Shown here: one piece after another, positions 14,752 through 16,238 of the stretch
How positions within the stretch are numbered: the first letter of the stretch is position 1
Layout of the letters: every line of letters starts with the position of its first letter
Source: RGIG1959 sp045540655
GTDB taxonomy: Bacteria; Bacillota; Clostridia; Oscillospirales; Acutalibacteraceae
Assembly: GCA_045540655.1 (NCBI GenBank)
Contig: JAZQHP010000047.1
Span: 1-16,238 of the forward strand
Reading direction: 5' to 3'
Length of the DNA stretch: 16,238 nucleotides
Notes under the pieces: generated by a model
The model's input: only the letters and a program-made list of their open reading frames with translations
Databases searched by the model: none
What the model was told of the DNA's origin: nothing
Translations under genes and position numbers: made by a program

Positions 14752-14968
14752 TCATATGGTTATTGCCAATTATTATTTGGATACCAATGCGGACGATATA
14801 GGGTATATTGAATATGATATTCAGAATCATCTTGTAAATGATTATCGCTATTGTAAAGAAGATGAAGAGAGTCATGTGAAATGGGGGTTATCAAAAGCGT
14901 TGCGAGCGATTGAACTAATGGCGACTCGAAATAAGTTTCCTGAAAAATATACGTATATGTGGTATTAA
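14720..14968 (+). CDS. Putative immunity protein for toxin tip 2
   Basis: 82 residues beginning MVTLINIKKTDHMVIANYY and ending KYTYMWY. The start at 14720 is chosen over 14711 and 14669 because the sequence then matches the usual beginning (MVxLINIxKT) of a small protein family I recall following the same kind of tip in Clostridia phages. A weak AAAGGCGG lies 12 nt upstream. It overlaps the toxin-tip end (14751) by 32 nt, so it is translationally linked to it. It is AT-rich and acidic. The role as immunity protein is inferred. Confidence 0.65.
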   Translation: MVTLINIKKTDHMVIANYYLDTNADDIGYIEYDIQNHLVNDYRYCKEDEESHVKWGLSKALRAIELMATRNKFPEKYTYMWY

Positions 14969-15001
14969 AAAGCGAGGAGATCAAATCATAAACTCACCTC
15001 C

Positions 15002-15049
15002 GCGGGTGCTCATTTGAGCACCCGCTTTTTTGTTGTGCGATAACGCCTC
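15002..15049 (+). repeat. Cassette boundary, copy 2
   Basis: Hairpin GCGGGTGCTCA (15002-15012) with 15015-15025, six T (15026-15031), then GTTGTGCGATAACGCCTC. It differs from copy 1 at three positions, two of them in the loop and T-tract. It terminates cassette 2 and introduces cassette 3. The similarity extends weakly upstream to TAAACT (13490 and 14989). Confidence 0.9.
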
Positions 15050-15815
15050 CGATCAAATGGCAGAGCAAGCCGCCGAAGCGACCACACCCACGGTTGACGA
15101 TCTCATCGAAGTGTTTCATGCAGGCGTCGACGGCAAACGGCATATATCCGACAGCTTGCAGGATTCCCAAATCGTCGACCCGACACTTGAAGCCTTCACA
15201 GCCGGTATGGAACGCAGACAGTATACGCTCGATCATCAAACGCCGTTGCCTGATGCAACCGATGCGACCATACCGATCGCAGAGGACGTGCAAAGCGAAC
15301 GACAAGCGCCGATGGATGAGCAACATTCCCAAAGTGCGGATGCCGAAACCGACGAACTGCTGGAAATCTTCAAGGCGGGTGTGGACGGTAGGAGATATGT
15401 TCCCCAAAGCCAAGAAACTGCAACTATCGATGCAGACACTGCGACCGTGAGTCTTGACAACCTCACTGCAGAGCAGTATACTGTTGATCACGACGTGTTC
15501 GTTGCTTATCCTAAAACGGTGCATAAAGGTAGACAGGATAAACATATTGTTGGTAGCAATAATTACATTGTGGGGCGGAGTATTTTCGCTGGGAACAAAC
15601 AGCAGGCAGAAGCCTTAATTCAACAATATAGCGGAACCGGACAACAACTAGGAGAGAACAAAGAGCGTGTGGATTTTAACAAAGAAATTGGATATTATGT
15701 CGATGGTTCATCCGGGAAAAGGTATCCAACCACTATAGGGATTATACATTATTCAAAATCTGGCGCGCATATTGTACCTGCTAAACCAAACAACTGCAAA
15801 TTGGAGGATACTTGA
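15030..15815 (+). CDS. Orphan toxin-tip cassette 3: polymorphic toxin type 50 domain
   Basis: An open frame of 261 codons; the nominal TTG start lies in the terminator T-tract and no ribosome binding site is present (an ATG at 15057 is also unsupported). After DNAS it joins directly to SDQMAEQ, lacking the 202-bp block present in cassette 2. Three linker repeats are visible (VDDLIEVFHAGVDGKRH, TLEAFTAGMERRQYT, TDELLEIFKAGVDGRRYVP). The tip from about residue 165 has KGRQDKHIVGSNNY, GRSIF, LIQQYSGTG, KERVDFNKEIGYYVD, TTIGIIHYSKSGAHIVPA. I recognise this as polymorphic toxin type 50 (Ntox50), a predicted RNase-like domain with conserved His residues, found in bacterial polymorphic toxins and phage head proteins. 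Confidence 0.78.
   Translation: MLCDNASDQMAEQAAEATTPTVDDLIEVFHAGVDGKRHISDSLQDSQIVDPTLEAFTAGMERRQYTLDHQTPLPDATDATIPIAEDVQSERQAPMDEQHSQSADAETDELLEIFKAGVDGRRYVPQSQETATIDADTATVSLDNLTAEQYTVDHDVFVAYPKTVHKGRQDKHIVGSNNYIVGRSIFAGNKQQAEALIQQYSGTGQQLGENKERVDFNKEIGYYVDGSSGKRYPTTIGIIHYSKSGAHIVPAKPNNCKLEDT
15048..15237 (+). repeat. 190-bp repeat, copy B (start of cassette 3)
   Basis: Gapless match to 13750-13939 with 7 differences. It begins within the end of the boundary element (TCC of GCCTCC), so cassette 3 enters this block directly. Confidence 0.9.
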
Positions 15816-15817
15816 TA

Positions 15818-16114
15818 ATGATAGTTTTTGATAAAGAGAAGAACGGCTTTTCTACCTTGTTACATTTCATAAACGAAAAGTATGACACAGGTGTAGTTTT
15901 TGATTTAGAGTTTAAGCTTATTTACGATCATGAAACCATTATGGCAAAATACGACACCATGTACGAAACAGATAATGGTTTAGAAGATGATGAGGAGGGT
16001 TACGAAGAGTATAACGCAATCGTGTTTTGTAATCTTGAAACGAATGAATTGTTTGAAGTAACTTATCTGAATTTGCCGAAAACGGTTATTTGCGATAGTG
16101 TGAAAGTATTGTGA
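15818..16114 (+). CDS. Putative immunity protein for type 50 toxin tip
   Basis: 98 residues, starting MIVFDKEKNGF. ATG at 15818, 2 nt after the toxin-tip stop (15815), with TTGGAGG (15801-15807) 10 nt upstream. It is acidic (ETDNGLEDDEEGYEEY) and AT-rich, with FDLEFKLIYD and NAIVFCNLETNELFEVTYLNLP. I recall similar small acidic proteins next to type 50 tips. The immunity role is inferred from position; acidity fits binding to a basic RNase. Confidence 0.65.
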   Translation: MIVFDKEKNGFSTLLHFINEKYDTGVVFDLEFKLIYDHETIMAKYDTMYETDNGLEDDEEGYEEYNAIVFCNLETNELFEVTYLNLPKTVICDSVKVL

Positions 16115-16118
16115 TTGT

Positions 16119-16205
16119 ATGGCAAAACAATTTCCCAATGTTACCGTCAATGTGGTTTCCAATAAATCAGTTGAGGGTAATGTGTGGGGTTGGAGAGAGG
16201 AGTAA
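16119..16205 (+). CDS. Short ORF after cassette 3, doubtful
   Basis: 28 codons, MAKQFPNVTV to WGWREE, starting 4 nt after the previous stop and without a clear ribosome binding site. It could be a remnant of another module or non-coding. It holds GAGAGAGGAG near its end, which would serve the next start. Confidence 0.2.
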   Translation: MAKQFPNVTVNVVSNKSVEGNVWGWREE

Positions 16206-16212
16206 TTGATGT

Positions 16213-16238
16213 ATGGTATTTGAAGACAACTATATGGA
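16213..16238 (+). CDS. Possible start of another small gene, cut by window end
   Basis: ATG at 16213, 10 nt after GAGGAG (16197-16202), open to the window end (MVFEDNYM). It may be another immunity-type gene. Too short to judge. Confidence 0.25.

Noticed and set aside
13503..15049. Integron-type attC sites at cassette boundaries
   Set aside because: No GTTRRRY/RYYYAAC core pairs or typical attC bulges, and no integrase gene in the window; the hairpin with a T-tract is a terminator.
12334..15237. CRISPR or insertion-sequence origin of the repeats
   Set aside because: Repeats are ~200 bp, coding and in frame; no short regular repeats with spacers, no transposase and no terminal inverted repeats.
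1..16238. tRNA or rRNA genes
   Set aside because: No cloverleaf-like segments with conserved T-arm sequence or rRNA-like stretches were noticed on either strand by eye.

Overview
The window looks like a chromosome segment of an anaerobic, gut-type Clostridia (Oscillospiraceae/Ruminococcaceae-like). The signs are AAAGGAGG-type ribosome binding sites, a dockerin-tagged secreted glycoside hydrolase, a LytTR-DUF3021 pair, a WYL regulator and Gram-positive GAAC-N4-GTTC LexA boxes. This assignment is inferred from gene content, not from a marker gene. Most of the left part is GC-rich; the toxin tips and immunity genes on the right are visibly AT-rich.

Left part (1-9680), ordinary chromosomal genes in small units separated by clear hairpin terminators: the 3' end of ispF and a small membrane protein; convergent galactokinase (galK); a divergent large secreted GHL10 glycosidase-like protein with a C-terminal type I dockerin; a 57-residue Cys protein missed by length-filtered ORF calling, divergent from an SGNH hydrolase; a LytTR regulator overlapping a DUF3021 membrane protein, with a likely autoregulatory pair of direct repeats upstream; a Cys-cluster protein; and a divergent WYL regulator.

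Right part (9690-16238), the main item of interest: a gene for a 1160-residue protein behind a strong promoter with two perfect LexA/SOS boxes 63 bp apart. The protein has a coiled-coil N-terminus, hydrophobic central segments and a variable C-terminal tip that looks like a polymorphic toxin domain. A small, presumably immunity, gene overlaps its end. Downstream lie two more toxin-tip/immunity modules. They have no promoter, no ribosome binding site and no N-terminal body, and each is preceded by the same 48-bp boundary (a terminator hairpin running into GATAACGCCTC). They share ~200-bp, ~96% identical blocks with the main gene or with each other, so recombination could place a new toxin and its immunity gene behind the SOS promoter. 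The third tip is recognisable as a polymorphic toxin type 50 domain. A repeated linker motif, ELLEAFxAGxDGxRYxP, occurs nine times across the three modules.

My reading: an SOS-induced, colicin-like or phage-derived effector with a storage array of spare toxin/immunity cassettes. No secretion signal, LXG domain, lysis gene or phage structural gene is visible, so the delivery route is unknown. Family names were assigned from memory of sequence patterns; no search was run.
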